NCBI RefSeq assembly: GCF_037392515.1
Contig: NC_090291.1
Coordinates: 14,138,501-14,202,500 of the forward strand
Length of the DNA: 64,000 nt
DNA from: Haliotis asinina
Taxonomy: Eukaryota; Mollusca; Gastropoda; Lepetellida; Haliotidae
Reading direction: 5' to 3'
Part shown: positions 36,901 through 48,120 of the stretch, piece by piece
How positions within the stretch are numbered: position 1 is the stretch's first letter
How the letters are laid out: each line of letters begins with the position of its first letter
Notes under the pieces: generated by a model
What the model was told of the DNA's origin: nothing
The model's input: the letters and a program-made list of their open reading frames with translations, nothing else
The model's database searches: none
Translations under genes and position numbers: made by a program

Positions 36901-39900
36901 TCACTCACTCACTCGTACCCAGGAGGGTAATCATTTCACGATACTTTAACCCTCTTTGAGGATACAGCTACTAACAGTCAGTTGCTAACATACACGTCCA
37001 ATCCATCCATGACAACACGGAACATTCCATGACAACACGGAACATTAAAACATATGGTCCGTTTTAATAACTGGATGGAAGTACACAGAAAGCAACCCCC
37101 CCAAAAAAAAAAAAAAAAATATCTAGCTTTCTGTTCTGATGCCTAGGTAACCGGCCATTAAGTGATACTGTAAGTCCCCATGGTCCTTATTCTGGGGAGC
37201 TACCTTCTGTTGTTGGCTATCTATGGCCTAATTATATATCATATTGTCCAAATGGTGATATTAGGTTTTACTTTTCACGCTAGTTTTAATTCTAATTGTA
37301 ACATTCTAGTTGTTTTACTGTCTTTCGTCGACATGTTTTCTTATAATATACATATGCATGTGTTCCATTTCAACGTTACATGTTCCCGTCACTATGTGGT
37401 TGAAATATTGCCGATGTGGCGTTACATATTATCTCACTCACTCCCATTACACCAACACACCTGTGATTGTGAGTGAATATCTAATGCTATATCGGCAATA
37501 TTTCAGCAATATTTCAGCAATATTGTGAATAAAACAAGTTCCTATGTGTGAGTTAATATGTATAATCACTTAGACAAATTTCAACCTGAACCTGACTTAG
37601 AAGTATCATAATTATTTAAATACTTTATAATGCTATATCTTGAAATTAGTGAGATACAATGTTTCGTCGTGGATTTACATCACCCCTTCAGCTGTTAGCA
37701 GTGTCCACAATTCTAGTCAGACATATAAAAGAGACATATTCTACGATTAAAGTGTTGAGAGTTTCAATTTAGTTTGGATGTTTTGGACTTACGCACCCTT
37801 GGGTATAATGCCACTATCTGACAATCTGTCCGCGAAGGATAGTAAATGAACTAGAACGTTACCGTACAAGATTCAACGCTAGCATGCGACTAGTATATAC
37901 TATTTATGACATTACAACATGGAATATGAGCCACAGATCGCTAGCAACAAGATCACCATACCAAGGACCATGGGGACTTACAATGCCTTTGCTGGACTCC
38001 AGCTTGATTTACACCATCCCCTTCAGCGCTGGAGATTGCAATACAATTTAACCAAGTATTAAAACAGCACGTATTTTACGACTACAAAACATGCAGTATG
38101 AGTAAACCTTTGATTTACATTCCTGAGACGTGAGAAGGCTTACGTTATTGAACCCTATCTAAATATGCCCACATGTCAGCGAAGGAGTATTCTATGTAGG
38201 TAGCACTAACTCAACTCACAATAACCTGTGTGGGATGTTCCTGCGTTGTGTCGTTGAAACGCATTGTTTACCTGTTTCAGGCACCAGGCGGAGTTTTCAA
38301 CCGAGGTCTAATGATCAATGCTGGGGTGGAAGCCGCGTTGAAGCTGGACAACTTCACCTGCCTTGTCATCCATGATGTCGACCTCATCCCAGAGATTAGT
38401 GACAACTACTACCGCTGTCGGAAAAAACCACTCCATCTATCCACTGCCAATTCGAAATATGGATATAAGTAGGTGTCCAACTATAAGTTATGCAAGGTAT
38501 ATGTTACAACAATGCACCCATGATTCTTTGATAGTACTGATTTTCACCCGTGAAGGTCCCGGGGTAGAATAGGCCTTCAGCAACCCATGCTTGCCATAAA
38601 AGGTGACTATGCTTGTCGTAAGAGGCGACTAACGGGATCGGGTGGTCAGACTAGCTGACTTGGTTGACACATGTCATCGGTTCCCAATTGCGCAGATCGA
38701 TGCTCATGTTGTTGGTCACTGGATTGTCTGGTCCAGACTCGATTATTTACAGACCGCCGCCATATAGCTGGAATATTGCTGAGTGTGGCGTAAAACTAAA
38801 CTCACTCACTCACTGATAGTACTGTTTCAGTCTTAGTAATCCCTCTTGAGTTCATATTTGCGAAACGCCACAAAAATAAGTCAGTTTGCAAAAACAGATG
38901 ACTATTGTCGATCTCTTATTTCTTCTCTCTGATGTTTTAAGCTGTTACTGATTTCTTATCCTGAGGCTTGCTGAGTGAAAAGCGTCATTTTTAAAAGGTC
39001 ACTTGGGAAAGGTGTTTGAACAACCTTAAAATCAAACATATGGCGATGCAATTATCAACATTATAGCCACTCAGGATCACCTCAGACTGCAAAAGGATAT
39101 TTTTTCGTACATGTCGGTGAAAGTCTGTACCAAATTCTTTGATATGCTGATGAAAGATAATTAAAGATAAGATACCCGTTATTTTACAACAGGGCATCGA
39201 CTTAAGGTACATAGTCTGAGTTGTTAAACAAAAGGGTGCATAGACATGCAGGATGCTGTTCAAATTTGTTCCATGAGATATGTCTGTGTGTAATAATGAA
39301 ACTTTGTGTTTCGTCAGGCTGCCATATGGATCTTACGTTGGAGGAAACATAGCAATAATGACCAGTCAGTACAAGCGGATCAACGGATTTTCTAACTTAT
39401 ACTTCGGTTGGGGTGGAGAGGATGACGATTTCGGAAAGAGGTAGTGCTCGTTCATTGTAGGCTAGACCACGGCAGTTTGTACATAAACAAACTTGTAATT
39501 TCGAGTCAGTTCATACACACAGTGCGTGACTTAATATTTAGCATCACATCGGGACAGTGCATATCAATACTAAAATCAATAAATTTAAAAACGTAAAACC
39601 TGTCGTCGAGGGACATTAAAATATTACAGCATCACAGATGTGAATATAAATATGAAAACATTTCAATTAAAGAATAAAATTTAAAATACAGGCTATGGAT
39701 CGCCAACGACTGGTGGTAGATCGCCATGCAAGGGACCATGTCATATATAATAATAAATGTACATTTGTAACGCGCCTTTTCCATGCACACGGCACCTGCT
39801 CAAAGCGCTAACATGCTGCAATTATAAGCATATATACGGAGAGGAAAATATAATTAGTTATAATGAGAAGGAAACAGGTTGGTCTTGAGCAAGCGTTTCA

Positions 39901-42900
39901 ACGGCTAAAGTCAGCTGCTGATTTTATAGCCAAAGCAAGCGAGATGCATAGTACAGGCGAAGCACAAGCAAATGATTTCCTTCCAAATCGTTCACGTTTA
40001 TAGCGAGGTACAGAGCGCAAGTCCTGATTTTGAAAGCGGAGCTGTATTTCTGGGATGTAAGGCTTAAGGAGTCTCTGTAGGTATAGAGGCACTGGTAAAC
40101 AAAACACAATAGTTTCAGTTTAATGCTTCTGATTCTGGCGTCTGAGTTTTGAAAACGTCAGCTTTGAGAGGAGGTTCTGAAAGATGCCTAAAAGAGGACT
40201 ATTGTAGTAGTCGAGTTTTGAGATAACCAGACGCTGAACAAGACTATGGCTGCGTCACGACTGATGAGGTGCGTATTCTTCCAATGGCCCTCACATGGTA
40301 GAAGCAGACTCTGCACAGTTGATAGTCATGAGCATCCAAGGTCAGGTGTGAGTTCAGCATCACTCCGAGATCTTCAACAGACATTACTAGTTGTATCGCA
40401 GAGTCAGCTACCAAGCATGTGCTGAGGTTGACCTGTTTCAGCAAGTGTCTGTAGCAAACAGGCACCACTTCAGTCTTGTCATCAACTGGTTTCAGCAACT
40501 TGTTAGTCATCCAGGATTTAACATCTTTAGTGCAGTCAGTGATGTGATGAAGACTTGCTTGAAGGTCTTTAAGATATGAACTACCCAGAAGTTGGAAATC
40601 GTGCTCATCAATCACATCCGCCATATGTGTCGTGTATGCAATGAAAAGAAAGGGTCCGAAGCACAGATCCCTGGGGTACACTACAGTGGACCGAAGAGCT
40701 TTGCGCAGTTTTCTAGGAGTACAAAGTAAGGTTGTAACCAGATAAACGGCACTCCGTGAACTCCTAATTGTCCCTTCAGTCTAGTCAGAAGGCGTTGGTG
40801 TTCAGTTGCATCGAAGGCGGAGGAGAGGTCGACCAAGATGAGGTCAGGTAATCTAAACGTTGTGTTTGATGTGGCAACATCTCCTTTGACAATATCCCCA
40901 TATCATTTTATTGGGGCTAAGGTCACAGTGATAGGGTGTTATGTAACTGTCCACTTTGTAGAAAGGTTCACCTTGTGTTTTTTATGATCTCATAGAGCTG
41001 AGGTTTCTAAACAAGAAAAAACATGTCATCAAAGGACAGTAAAACAACTAGAATATCACAGTTACAATTTAAAACTAGTGTGGAAAGTTACAATATCACT
41101 ATTTGAACAAGTGAGTGAGTGAGTGAGTTTAGTTTTACGTCGCACTTAGCAATATTCAAGCTATATGGTGACGGTCTGTAAATAATCGAGTCTAGACTAG
41201 ACAATCCAGTGATCAAGTGAGCATCGATCTGCGCAATTGGGAACCGATGACATGTGTCAACCAAGTCAGCTAGTCTGACCACCCGATCCCGTTAGTCGCC
41301 TCATACGACAAACATAGTCACCTTTTATGGCAAGCATGGGTTGCTGAAGGCCTATTCTACCCCGGGACCTTCACGGGCTCTATTTGGACAAGACAATATA
41401 AAATACGGGCTATATATCACCAACAACTAAAGGTAGATCACCATACTAGGGACCATGGGGACTTACAGTACATTTGTTTCCTGCATGGACCCGAACTGGA
41501 TCATCATCATCCCTTCAGCCGTTAATAATTTAGAAAATCTAGCCATACATTAAAAAGACACATATTCTACGATTAAAAATGTGGAAAGTTCTAATTTACT
41601 TTGAAAATTTGTGGACTTACGTGCCCTCTCAGGAGGACAATAATTTTACAGTACCTTAACCACATTTGAGGGTACAGTGACTAACAAGCACAGTTACGAA
41701 TTTAAACTCCCAATAATAAAATATTTATCTATTTACAAATTATTTAACAAATATAATTCCTTTAAAAATGCAGTGATTAAACGAGAACTTATATTATTAA
41801 AAAGATCCTTCATAGTTTGATATATGTATCTCTTGTGATAGACTATTCAACACAGTCAAGTTGGACATGCTTGACTGTGATTCTTTCCCGTGCGATCTAA
41901 CTATGTGGAGCCATGATGTCGGGGCTTTACTGTAACGGTCCTGCATGCTGTTGTATGGGGCATTGTCCCTTACGATAAAAGACTTCTCTAGTACAGCTGG
42001 TACCAACTTGTTTAACCCACTCGAGGAAAATCGCACCATTCATCTTGGAATGGTAATCTCTGTTATCTGTGGACTCTGCCCTGAATACCAAGTCGCAGCC
42101 TGGGAGAAAGGCTTTGCTGGAGCAACCAGCATGGAGAATTATCTCTCCCAATCCCCTAGAGGCAGCTTTTTAAGTGATCCCTTATCACCCCCATCGGGTA
42201 CCCATTGACTGCTGGCACTGACCCATGTCTTGTCCAAGTACGCTTGCTCGAATCCTTCCTCGCGCTTCTTCTTTATTTCCAAAATAAAAGTATTTCTCAA
42301 GAGAAGGATATCAGGGCGTTCCCAAAGTACTGGCCTATTCTCCTCCGAATGTTTCTTATAACGATACCCGAAAGAGCGTAAGAGTCGCCACAGTGTGTAC
42401 TTTGATACTCTGAGGTTGTGTTCTTGATTCAAATGCTTTATAAAAATATGAGCGACATGTATTTGTGTTCAGAGGCTGTTGATAGACTGCCTTACAAGGT
42501 TCTTTTGAACGTTGTCCAAATGTTTTTATTTGTGTGATTTTGACACTACCCATACCTGCTCCGCATCCCCCTCACAATGTTCCAGAACATTTGTCAGTAC
42601 CCTTGCTGATACACCTAAAGCCTTTAATGCCCCCTTACGATATCCTTATATGTTTTAACATTGAAATATTTATCCCTTTTGATGGAGAATTCAACACGCT
42701 CAAACAGGGCGTGCTTGGCCATGGGATGACTGAAATATTGCCGATGCAATGTAAAAATGGTAACTCAGTCATTCGTCACGGCTGAAATATTGCCGATGTG
42801 ACGTTTAATGTTAACTCACTCATTCAATCAGAAGAAACCAAGTGCAGCAGTCTATCCGTATGTGTTAACTACCCATTTGTCTCTAGTGTCATTGATTACT

Positions 42901-44459
42901 ACAGAGTGTTTGTTTAAGAGAAAGCATGTTCGCCATGTATTTTCCGTGAAAGCCACTTAGTTACCTTACACCCCAATTTCACTGGATGGCGACCCATCAG
43001 CGTCCATCCAGATCTATGCCCATCTGATTCCATGATACCCACACGTACGCAATTACGCTTGCTCGTTACTGAACATACAATTACAGTACGTTTTATACAA
43101 CTAAACACACAATTAAAGTATGTTTTATACAACTACGCACAGTTACTCTATGTATGATCTAAACAGCTGACTGTGAACATTTCCCGGCCTTTCCCCCGAT
43201 TCAAAACGCTAAGGTGACACACTGATCACGTTCTCATCACGTTCTACACTACCATAGTGACGACAAACTTGCAACTATTGCCGATCCGATGACATTGCAC
43301 ATACACCTATGACATCCATTTCCTTTCAATTTACGCTTAATCCGAGTTTCTGCTAATTAATATTTGATGGCACGATAAAATCAGCCACTTTTCTTGAACA
43401 TTTTGGTATAAAGGTCCCCTATCGCCTCCACTGTTCATCTGTCCACTCAGAGCTACAGCTGGAAACATGAACCCACAATCTTTTCAACTACTGCTCATCC
43501 TCAAGCACAAATGATGATACAGTTACTGCTAATATTGAACTTGAAAATGGATGTTTGTCGTGCTATAGTAGAACACTGTAAAGAAGAGGTGATCAACTAC
43601 CGTGTTACATCTGACGAATGGCGAAGAGCTTAGACTTGGAACCAAAGTGGAACACACCTCATGATACTGCGGTGGTCGATGGAAAACGTGTTGCCAGATC
43701 AAGATCCTTATATCTTTTATCTTGTTTTGAGGGTGTGTAGTTCACAGAATTGGCTCTGGACACTTGTAGACATTTTCAATATTTGCCTGACGCAATCTTA
43801 AACAATAATACAAATGGTGATGGTGGTATTTCTTTCCTAGAATGGCAACATTTGGTCTGCGAGTGGAAAGAAATTCTTACAAGACCGGTCGATATTATGC
43901 ACAATCACATGGCAAGGATAATGGGAATCCTCGCAACCCGAAAAGGCGAGTATTTTATTGTGCAAGTGACGTGAGTTTCAACTTACCAATGATGAGTCTT
44001 ATTCACAGGACATTGAAAGAAGTAGGTATGGCAGCGTCTAGTATAATGCAAATGTTATTTTTATTGTACGACAAACAAGGATTGCTGAAGCCAATTCTAT
44101 CCCGCATCTTGACGGTTCGTGTAATTTCTTGCCATTAACCTGCTCAATCTTTCTCCTGACCATTTTAGTAACCCTTCTTTCCTTGTTTTTTCGTAATACA
44201 TGCCACGTAGCTCCACTCACAGGTAGAGCTCTTATAAATTATCCTCTTTAAAAGTCATTCATAAATTTCTTCTGATGTTTAAACATTTGTACGTATCTTT
44301 TTTTCTAGAATGCTGTTGCTCCGGAAAGCGGTCGGACGATTGAAAACAGATGGGCTGCTCTCTACACGTGTCAATACCACCTTATCCCACAGAGGGGTTG
44401 TCACGCTTCTTACGGTTTCTATAGATACACAATTCTATGCCAAGACCGCCGGTAGATGA
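30916..44459 (+). CDS. Beta-1,4-galactosyltransferase-family gene, six exons
   Basis: Predicted Golgi type II glycosyltransferase adding a hexose (probably Gal) from UDP-sugar to GlcNAc-type acceptors. Exons: 30,916-31,147; 32,318-32,547; 38,281-38,468; 39,318-39,440; 43,841-43,945; 44,309-44,459. They join in frame to 342 codons plus stop, a normal family length. Residues about 11-30 form the signal anchor. Motifs in order: RYRPDGC and VIIPYRDREQHL (exon 2), FNRGLMINAG and the metal/donor VIHDVDLIPE (exon 3), LPYGSYVGG and FGWGGEDDDFGKR (exon 4), SHGKDNGNPRNPKR (exon 5), RKAVGRLKTDGL (exon 6). Four introns are GT-AG; intron 5 needs a GC donor (aaaag/gcgagt). Start chosen as the first in-frame ATG. 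Symbol withheld because paralogue identity is not resolvable here. Confidence 0.9.
31215..31510. repeat. Degenerate minisatellite in intron 1
   Basis: About five diverged units of 50-60 bp built on ctgatat..cc.tctg and tggccat.....tgaatatgg. Similar units resume at 32,010-32,215, on the other side of a LINE fragment. Confidence 0.55.
31690..32000 (+). repeat. Plus-strand LINE 3' end inside the minisatellite region
   Basis: ccagctggggtccaagtagg, cttcagttgttggcgat and gtcacgatatggctggaat, then gccgatgtgag. Confidence 0.7.
32790..33434 (+). repeat. Plus-strand LINE 3' end with tail
   Basis: Longest plus-oriented 3' fragment: starts near the RNase H end (actatgaaggatctttttac), runs through the 3' UTR and finishes gttaaatattaactcactca. 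Confidence 0.8.
34283..34307 (+). repeat. (GT)n microsatellite at a LINE deletion junction
   Basis: About 12 gt units between endonuclease and ORF1 sequence. Confidence 0.85.
34383..34420 (+). repeat. 9-bp tandem repeat in LINE ORF1
   Basis: ccttgtatg repeated about four times, adding IQG triplets to the LINE E ORF1 frame. Confidence 0.8.
35193..35744. other. No gene recognised
   Basis: Intron 2 of the galactosyltransferase gene; no repeat or ORF with motifs seen. Confidence 0.5.
35745..36545 (-). repeat. Composite: SINE tail, LINE 3' UTR, LINE 5' UTR
   Basis: SINE tail (35,752-35,812), then LINE 3' end and 3' UTR (35,813-36,235), then 5' UTR block (36,300-36,545; atcccctcctccaccgacac). 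The last two are in the same orientation with all coding sequence missing between them. Confidence 0.65.
36650..37000. repeat. LINE 3' UTR fragments in both orientations
   Basis: Minus-type 3' UTR to about 36,860, a plus-type end with ctcactcactcactc at 36,861-36,914, then minus-type again. Next to it a 20-bp tandem pair sits at 37,007-37,047. Confidence 0.6.
37155..37443 (+). repeat. Plus-strand LINE 3' end
   Basis: agtccccatggtcctta, ttgttttactgtctttcgtc and gccgatgtggcgttacatat, then ctcactcactcc. Confidence 0.7.
37665..38150 (-). repeat. Diverged LINE 3' UTR fragments
   Basis: Two partial matches (caccccttcagctgttagc; caccataccaaggaccatgg) with no tail visible. Confidence 0.55.
38540..38813 (+). 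repeat. Full-length ACTC-tailed SINE with target-site duplication
   Basis: Starts attttcacccgtgaaggtcc and ends aaactaaactcactcactca c. Flanked by tgatagtactg at 38,529-38,539 and 38,814-38,824. 274 bp. Its last 55 bp resemble the LINE 3' end. It sits in intron 3 of the galactosyltransferase gene. Confidence 0.85.
38825..39317. other. Intron 3 remainder
   Basis: No gene or repeat recognised. Confidence 0.5.
39525..39745 (-). repeat. LINE 3' UTR fragment
   Basis: Degraded tail, then cgtaaaacctgtcgtcgagg, tatggatcgccaacgactgg and ccatgcaagggaccatg. Close to the subtype at 47,291-47,545. Confidence 0.6.
39746..40870 (-). pseudogene. CR1/L2-type LINE RT fragment with 3' UTR
   Basis: Minus frame: FGPFLFIAYTTHMADVI, KDVKSWMTNKLLKPVDDKTE, DLGVMLNSHLTLDAH and ISRI-like GRIRTS. 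Further upstream LVDLSSAFDATEHQ sits near 40,840. The phrases match the plus-strand CR1/L2-type element at 62,730-63,437. The YADD region is lost. The 3' UTR is 39,746-40,140 (aacgcgccttttccatgcac). Confidence 0.7.
40985..41110 (-). repeat. LINE 3' UTR, left part, interrupted by SINE
   Basis: tcatcaaaggacagtaaaac through ctatttgaacaa. Continues at 41,380. Confidence 0.75.
41111..41379 (-). repeat. ACTC-tailed SINE inserted in a LINE 3' UTR
   Basis: 269 bp from gtgagtgagtgagtga to ccccgggaccttcacggg. Flanking ctatttgaacaa (41,099-41,110) and ctatttggacaa (41,380-41,391), a 12-bp duplication with one mismatch. Confidence 0.85.
41380..41890 (-). repeat. LINE 3' UTR, right part, to RNase H end
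   Basis: cagtaccttaaccacatttg, then the C-terminal coding end (agatccttcatagtttg), stopping where transposase sequence begins. Confidence 0.7.
41895..42560 (-). pseudogene. Tc1/mariner-type (IS630 superfamily) transposase remnant
   Basis: Minus frame order: VSKYTLWRLLRSFGY (helix-turn-helix side), AYLDKTWVSA (first Asp), DYHSKMNGAIFLEWV and VRDNAPYNSMQ (second Asp in the DNA.YHS motif). At least two frame breaks. Terminal inverted repeats not seen. It lies within intron 4 of the galactosyltransferase gene and appears inserted in LINE sequence. Confidence 0.7.
42640..42825 (+). repeat. LINE fragments with two tails in a row
   Basis: gccatgggatgactgaaatat tgccgatg at about 42,720 and a second end gtcacggctgaaatattgcc at about 42,775, both plus oriented. 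Confidence 0.6.
42826..43840. other. Intron 4 remainder
   Basis: Contains a two-copy local repeat (about 43,078-43,137, cgttttatacaacta). No gene seen; the acceptor tttctttcctag ends it. Confidence 0.5.
43946..43951 (+). promoter_or_regulatory. GC-type 5' splice site (gcgagt) of exon 5
   Basis: aaaag/gcgagt is the donor needed to join exon 5 to exon 6 in the conserved frame. A canonical gtgagt is 25 nt downstream at 43,971-43,976 and would change the C-terminal frame. Confidence 0.65.
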
Positions 44460-44689
44460 TATTGTCACTACAAGCGATTGTCACGAAATACCTTCAGCCA
44501 GTGACGTAATTAATATTGGCGGAGGGTACTTATGATGTTGGTAAGGTGCTCTGTTATTGATTTCGTGAGTGTGTTAGTCATTTCGGCAGGATGGCAAACT
44601 TATCGTGACTATTGAAGTTCCATATTAAAACTGCACTCACGTAAATACAATAAAAAACATACGTCAAGGAAGGACAGCACAGTACGTTC

Positions 44690-44880
44690 ATCTCAGATGA
44701 ACATAGATGGGCCTATAGATCGCCAGTAACTGAAGGTTGGTCATTATACTAGCGCGAGTTAGTGATTTAATATGGGCTATATATTTAATCTGGGATAAAA
44801 CATGGGCTATAGATCACCCGTAACTGAAGGCTGGTCACCATACTAGCGCGAGGGAGTGATATAATATTCCGAGTCACGTC
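44690..44880 (+). repeat. Twofold local repeat of a LINE 3' UTR word (unit 1)
   Basis: gtaactgaagg.tggtca..atactagcgcgag occurs twice, about 97 bp apart. Duplicate at 51,008-51,198. Confidence 0.65.
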
Positions 44881-45084
44881 AGAAGTATGTCAACCACATC
44901 GGGACTAACATAGTTCACGCTTATTTAAGGAAATGCTGTTTGATGAACGTTAATAATTTCATATTGTTTTATTCTTTGACACGACGTTTCTGTTCATGTT
45001 CCGTGGCATGTTCCGATCCAATCGTAAACAGTTAACTGTGCCCATAACGTCACAATACTGAGACAATAAGTGCTGATGTCATAA

Positions 45085-45650
45085 TGGATACAGCTATTCA
45101 CAATTCTTTTTGCTGATGATGCAGTACTTTTTATATGAATCTCCTTCTGATTTGAAACTCAGTGAGTTTAATGCACATGACTGAAACTAACAGTAAATAC
45201 TTCTGAAACTAAGACATATTTTTGCTCCAAAAGAAGCAGTGAAATTGGTACTTCATTTCTGTAGAATAGTTCAAGTGGTCATTACTATTCACATTCACAA
45301 GCCATTTAACGGCTCTCTGATCGTCACGCGCAATGTGTGTTATATTTAGAGAGATTCGCTTGTGAGATATACTGACTGCCAACTGAAACATTTGGATCAA
45401 CTTGTTAAGCCTATTTCATTGTGTGATGTTGAGGTGTGGGGCTACGAAACCAGTACATGCATTCCATAATAACATATTCATCAGAATTGTTTTAAAATGC
45501 ATATTGAAGGTAAAAACAACCCCAGATTATATCGTGAATTTATAACTTAAACATTTTGATGTAAATTATTATTATATCAAACGCCATGTATAAATTCATG
45601 TTCAGTGTTCTCAGGCAAATGCTAACTATGTCACTAATAGCACACGTAGA
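45085..45650 (+). pseudogene. L1-like RT fragment (unit 1)
   Basis: Plus frames: LFTILFADDAVLFI (catalytic FADD, about 45,095), LTVNTSETKTYF (about 45,187) and VEVWGYET (about 45,430) followed by LKVKTTPDYIV, the order seen in the C-terminal half of L1-type RT. Several stops. Probably the same clade as the ORF1 and EN pieces at 18.8-19.7 kb, but this is inference. Confidence 0.6.
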
Positions 45651-45849
45651 TCTGTCTTAGAGAGTACAGGCTTTAGTTAAATCACAATCAAAGAAATGCC
45701 TGTGTTACAATATGTTTAAGGATGATCTTCATATTGAAACTTATTTGTGACAACTCCCTTCAGATCCACGTATTTGTATTACAAAACCCAGCAATCCGTG
45801 CACGAATTAATAACCCAAACCCATGAATACTTCCTATATATCAGCAACT

Positions 45850-46015
45850 GGTATTGTTAGTGGCTGTATCCTCAAAGGGGGGTAAAATATCGTAAAATTA
45901 TTGTCCTCTTGAGGGGGTACGTTAGTGCCAAAACGTTTACAGTTTAATTTTTGTTTATCCGATTTTAAACGTAGTATATCTGTTCTTTTAAAATTTGACT
46001 GAAGGGATGGTGTAA
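45850..46015 (+). repeat. Plus-strand LINE 3' UTR piece (unit 1)
   Basis: gttagtggctgtatcctcaa, gtaaaattattgtcctctt and ttgactgaagggatggtgta. Duplicate at 52,128-52,293. Confidence 0.65.
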
Positions 46016-46109
46016 AAATAGTTATAGGCACTTTCAACATCAATATCTGGTTGACGATATGCTTACATATCAGTACAATTCTTTGCCATACTCTTAAATG
46101 TTGCGTTTT

Positions 46110-46727
46110 TCAGAGAATAAATCGAATACACAGGTACCCAGTTTTCCCATTCCTTCGCTGCCATGTGGCTGTAGTTCGATGAGACATTACTAGGTTCAAA
46201 TCTGAATCTTCATTCAACTGGTTAAACTTGTCAGTGATTGAAGACATGCCAATCTTTAAAATTAGTTCACTATCCACCCACTGAGCAAACAATTTCTTTG
46301 CAGTCCCCCAAAATAAGTCGAGCACTGGATGAAGAGCATGAAATGTTGACTGATTAAAGTAACTAAGTTTCAACAGTTCTGTGTGCTTATACTCATAAGG
46401 CCTTCAATCATATTTTTGGCAGTTAAAGCCTCACAAACTGTTTCGTCTCGGCCATTTGATTTCACCAAGAACACTACAGTGTCTTACCAGCAGCTTTGTA
46501 CAGCTAGAGCAAACTTCAGTTGCAGAGTGACCCAATCCACATAGTTTTCTGGCGGCAGGAATATCTGCAACTCCACACATTAGTGCTAACTTCACTGGTA
46601 CATTAGCACCATGCACAGTCATTAGAATGCCTCGCAATCTTGCTTTCAGTTCGCAAACATTTGGCTCAAAACAGGAATTGAATGAACTTGGCACTTTCTG
46701 CATTGATAGAATAATGTCTAAAAGCAA
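46110..46727 (-). pseudogene. EnSpm/CACTA-type transposase remnant (unit 1)
   Basis: Minus strand, two frames. First (46,727-46,431): LRGILMTVHGANVPVKLAL, then DIPAARKLCGLGHSATEVC and CSSC, a Cys cluster typical of TNP2-like transposases. Second (46,373-46,110): LSYFNQSTFHALHPVLDLF and GTAKKLFAQWVDSEL, the conserved YF...HP.HNL.LGTAK...W segment. A frameshift lies between. No inverted repeats seen. Confidence 0.65.
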
Positions 46728-46918
46728 CAGATTTTCAGTCTTGTAACGTTCTTCCCGGGGAAAGTTTAGGAGAACCGTGTGTAAGGCACCAATGGAAAAC
46801 CCCCTACGTCTTTTGTAGGGACAAAACCAATCAACATTATATGCAACACCGAAAATAAAAGTCTATGATATTTCTCTGTTAAGGAATATCTGAACCACCC
46901 TCGTTTATGAAATTCTGG

Positions 46919-47084
46919 TAGAGTCTGGACCAGACAATCCAATGATCAGCAGGATACGCGTCGATCTGCACAAATGGGAACCGATGACATGTGTCAGCGA
47001 GCCTGTCCACCCTATCCTGTTAGTCGCCTCTTACGATAAGCATGGGTTGCTGAAGACCTGTTCTACCCAGGACCTTCACGGGTA
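46919..47084 (-). repeat. SINE fragment (unit 1)
   Basis: tagagtctggaccagacaatcc, gggaaccgatgacatgtgtc and ggaccttcacgggt. The left tail is lost. Confidence 0.75.
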
Positions 47085-47290
47085 AATCGACAGTGGAAAT
47101 ACTGAAGCAATAGTAGTATATAATTCACTGTGATTGCTCAAGACAGTAAACAGCTGAGACAGCAAAATCAGAATTTGTTCCAGACATATGTTGCTGAGAT
47201 AAATGTACATTGAATAAATACAAGTGGCACAAGCAGTGTCATGGCTTGGGAATAAAAATTGTCATGAGGGCTGTAACTCTTGAATCCTGA

Positions 47291-47545
47291 ATGGAGTGAG
47301 TTAATATTTAGCGTCACATCGACCATATTGCAGCCATATCGTGACGAGAACAGTTTAATTTATATCAATATTAAAATTAATAAATTGAGAACGTAAAATC
47401 CTGCCATCGAAGGACAGTAAAAGTACTAGGTTGTCACAGATATGAACTTAAGACTAGCATGTGAAACTGAAACAGTGTAATTAAACAAGACAATACAATA
47501 CACAAATCGGCTATAGATCGCCAACAACAGAAGGTAGATCACTTA
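47291..47545 (-). repeat. LINE 3' end (unit 1)
   Basis: gagtgagttaatatttagcg, ccatatcgtgacgagaacag and gatcgccaacaacagaaggt. A subtype shared with 39,525-39,745. Confidence 0.75.
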
Positions 47546-48120
47546 ACAAGAGACTGAATCCTAAAGGTCAGGCCTGGCATGACTGTGATCTTCCTCACCC
47601 CATATGCGAACCACGTGCGAATTGCAAAGAATTGTAACTGAGAACGATAACGTAATAATGTTTGGCATCTCCGTAACTCCAAACGGAACCACTGTGCTGA
47701 AGCTAGCTGAGAAGATTGGCTTAGGACTGGAAAAGAGAGACAATATCTTGTGGTCACAGACCTTGCGACTCTGTTCTTTACAGAAAACAAAAGGCGGCGC
47801 CCAGTCCTAGCACAAATTGTTTCTCGTAGAATTGGTCCGTGGTCGGAGGTTACAGAGATCGGATGGGAATACAAAGACTGTGGTTATGAAAGTGGTTAAA
47901 CACCTCACTAAGCACCATTCTAGGATAGCGGCGGAAACGAGAAAGTAAGCAAAGGAACATAAAATCACGGGCATAGGGGCTTTTGATGGGATTATCATGA
48001 AGACATGACGATAGTGTCATCAGAATAACTAGGAAAATACAACTCCGGGAACTGATTGATAATTTGAGAATTAAAGTGGCAGTATATCTGACTTAAACAC
48101 GCAAACATGGTGAGAATACT
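47546..48120. other. Unassigned DNA upstream of the MULE-derived pseudogene (unit 1)
   Basis: Open frames in both strands lack motifs. Duplicate at 53,824-54,398. Confidence 0.4.

Noticed and set aside
47539..47874. 111-codon minus-strand open frame, also at 53,817
   Set aside because: No recognisable motif; conservation between the units reflects only the recent duplication.
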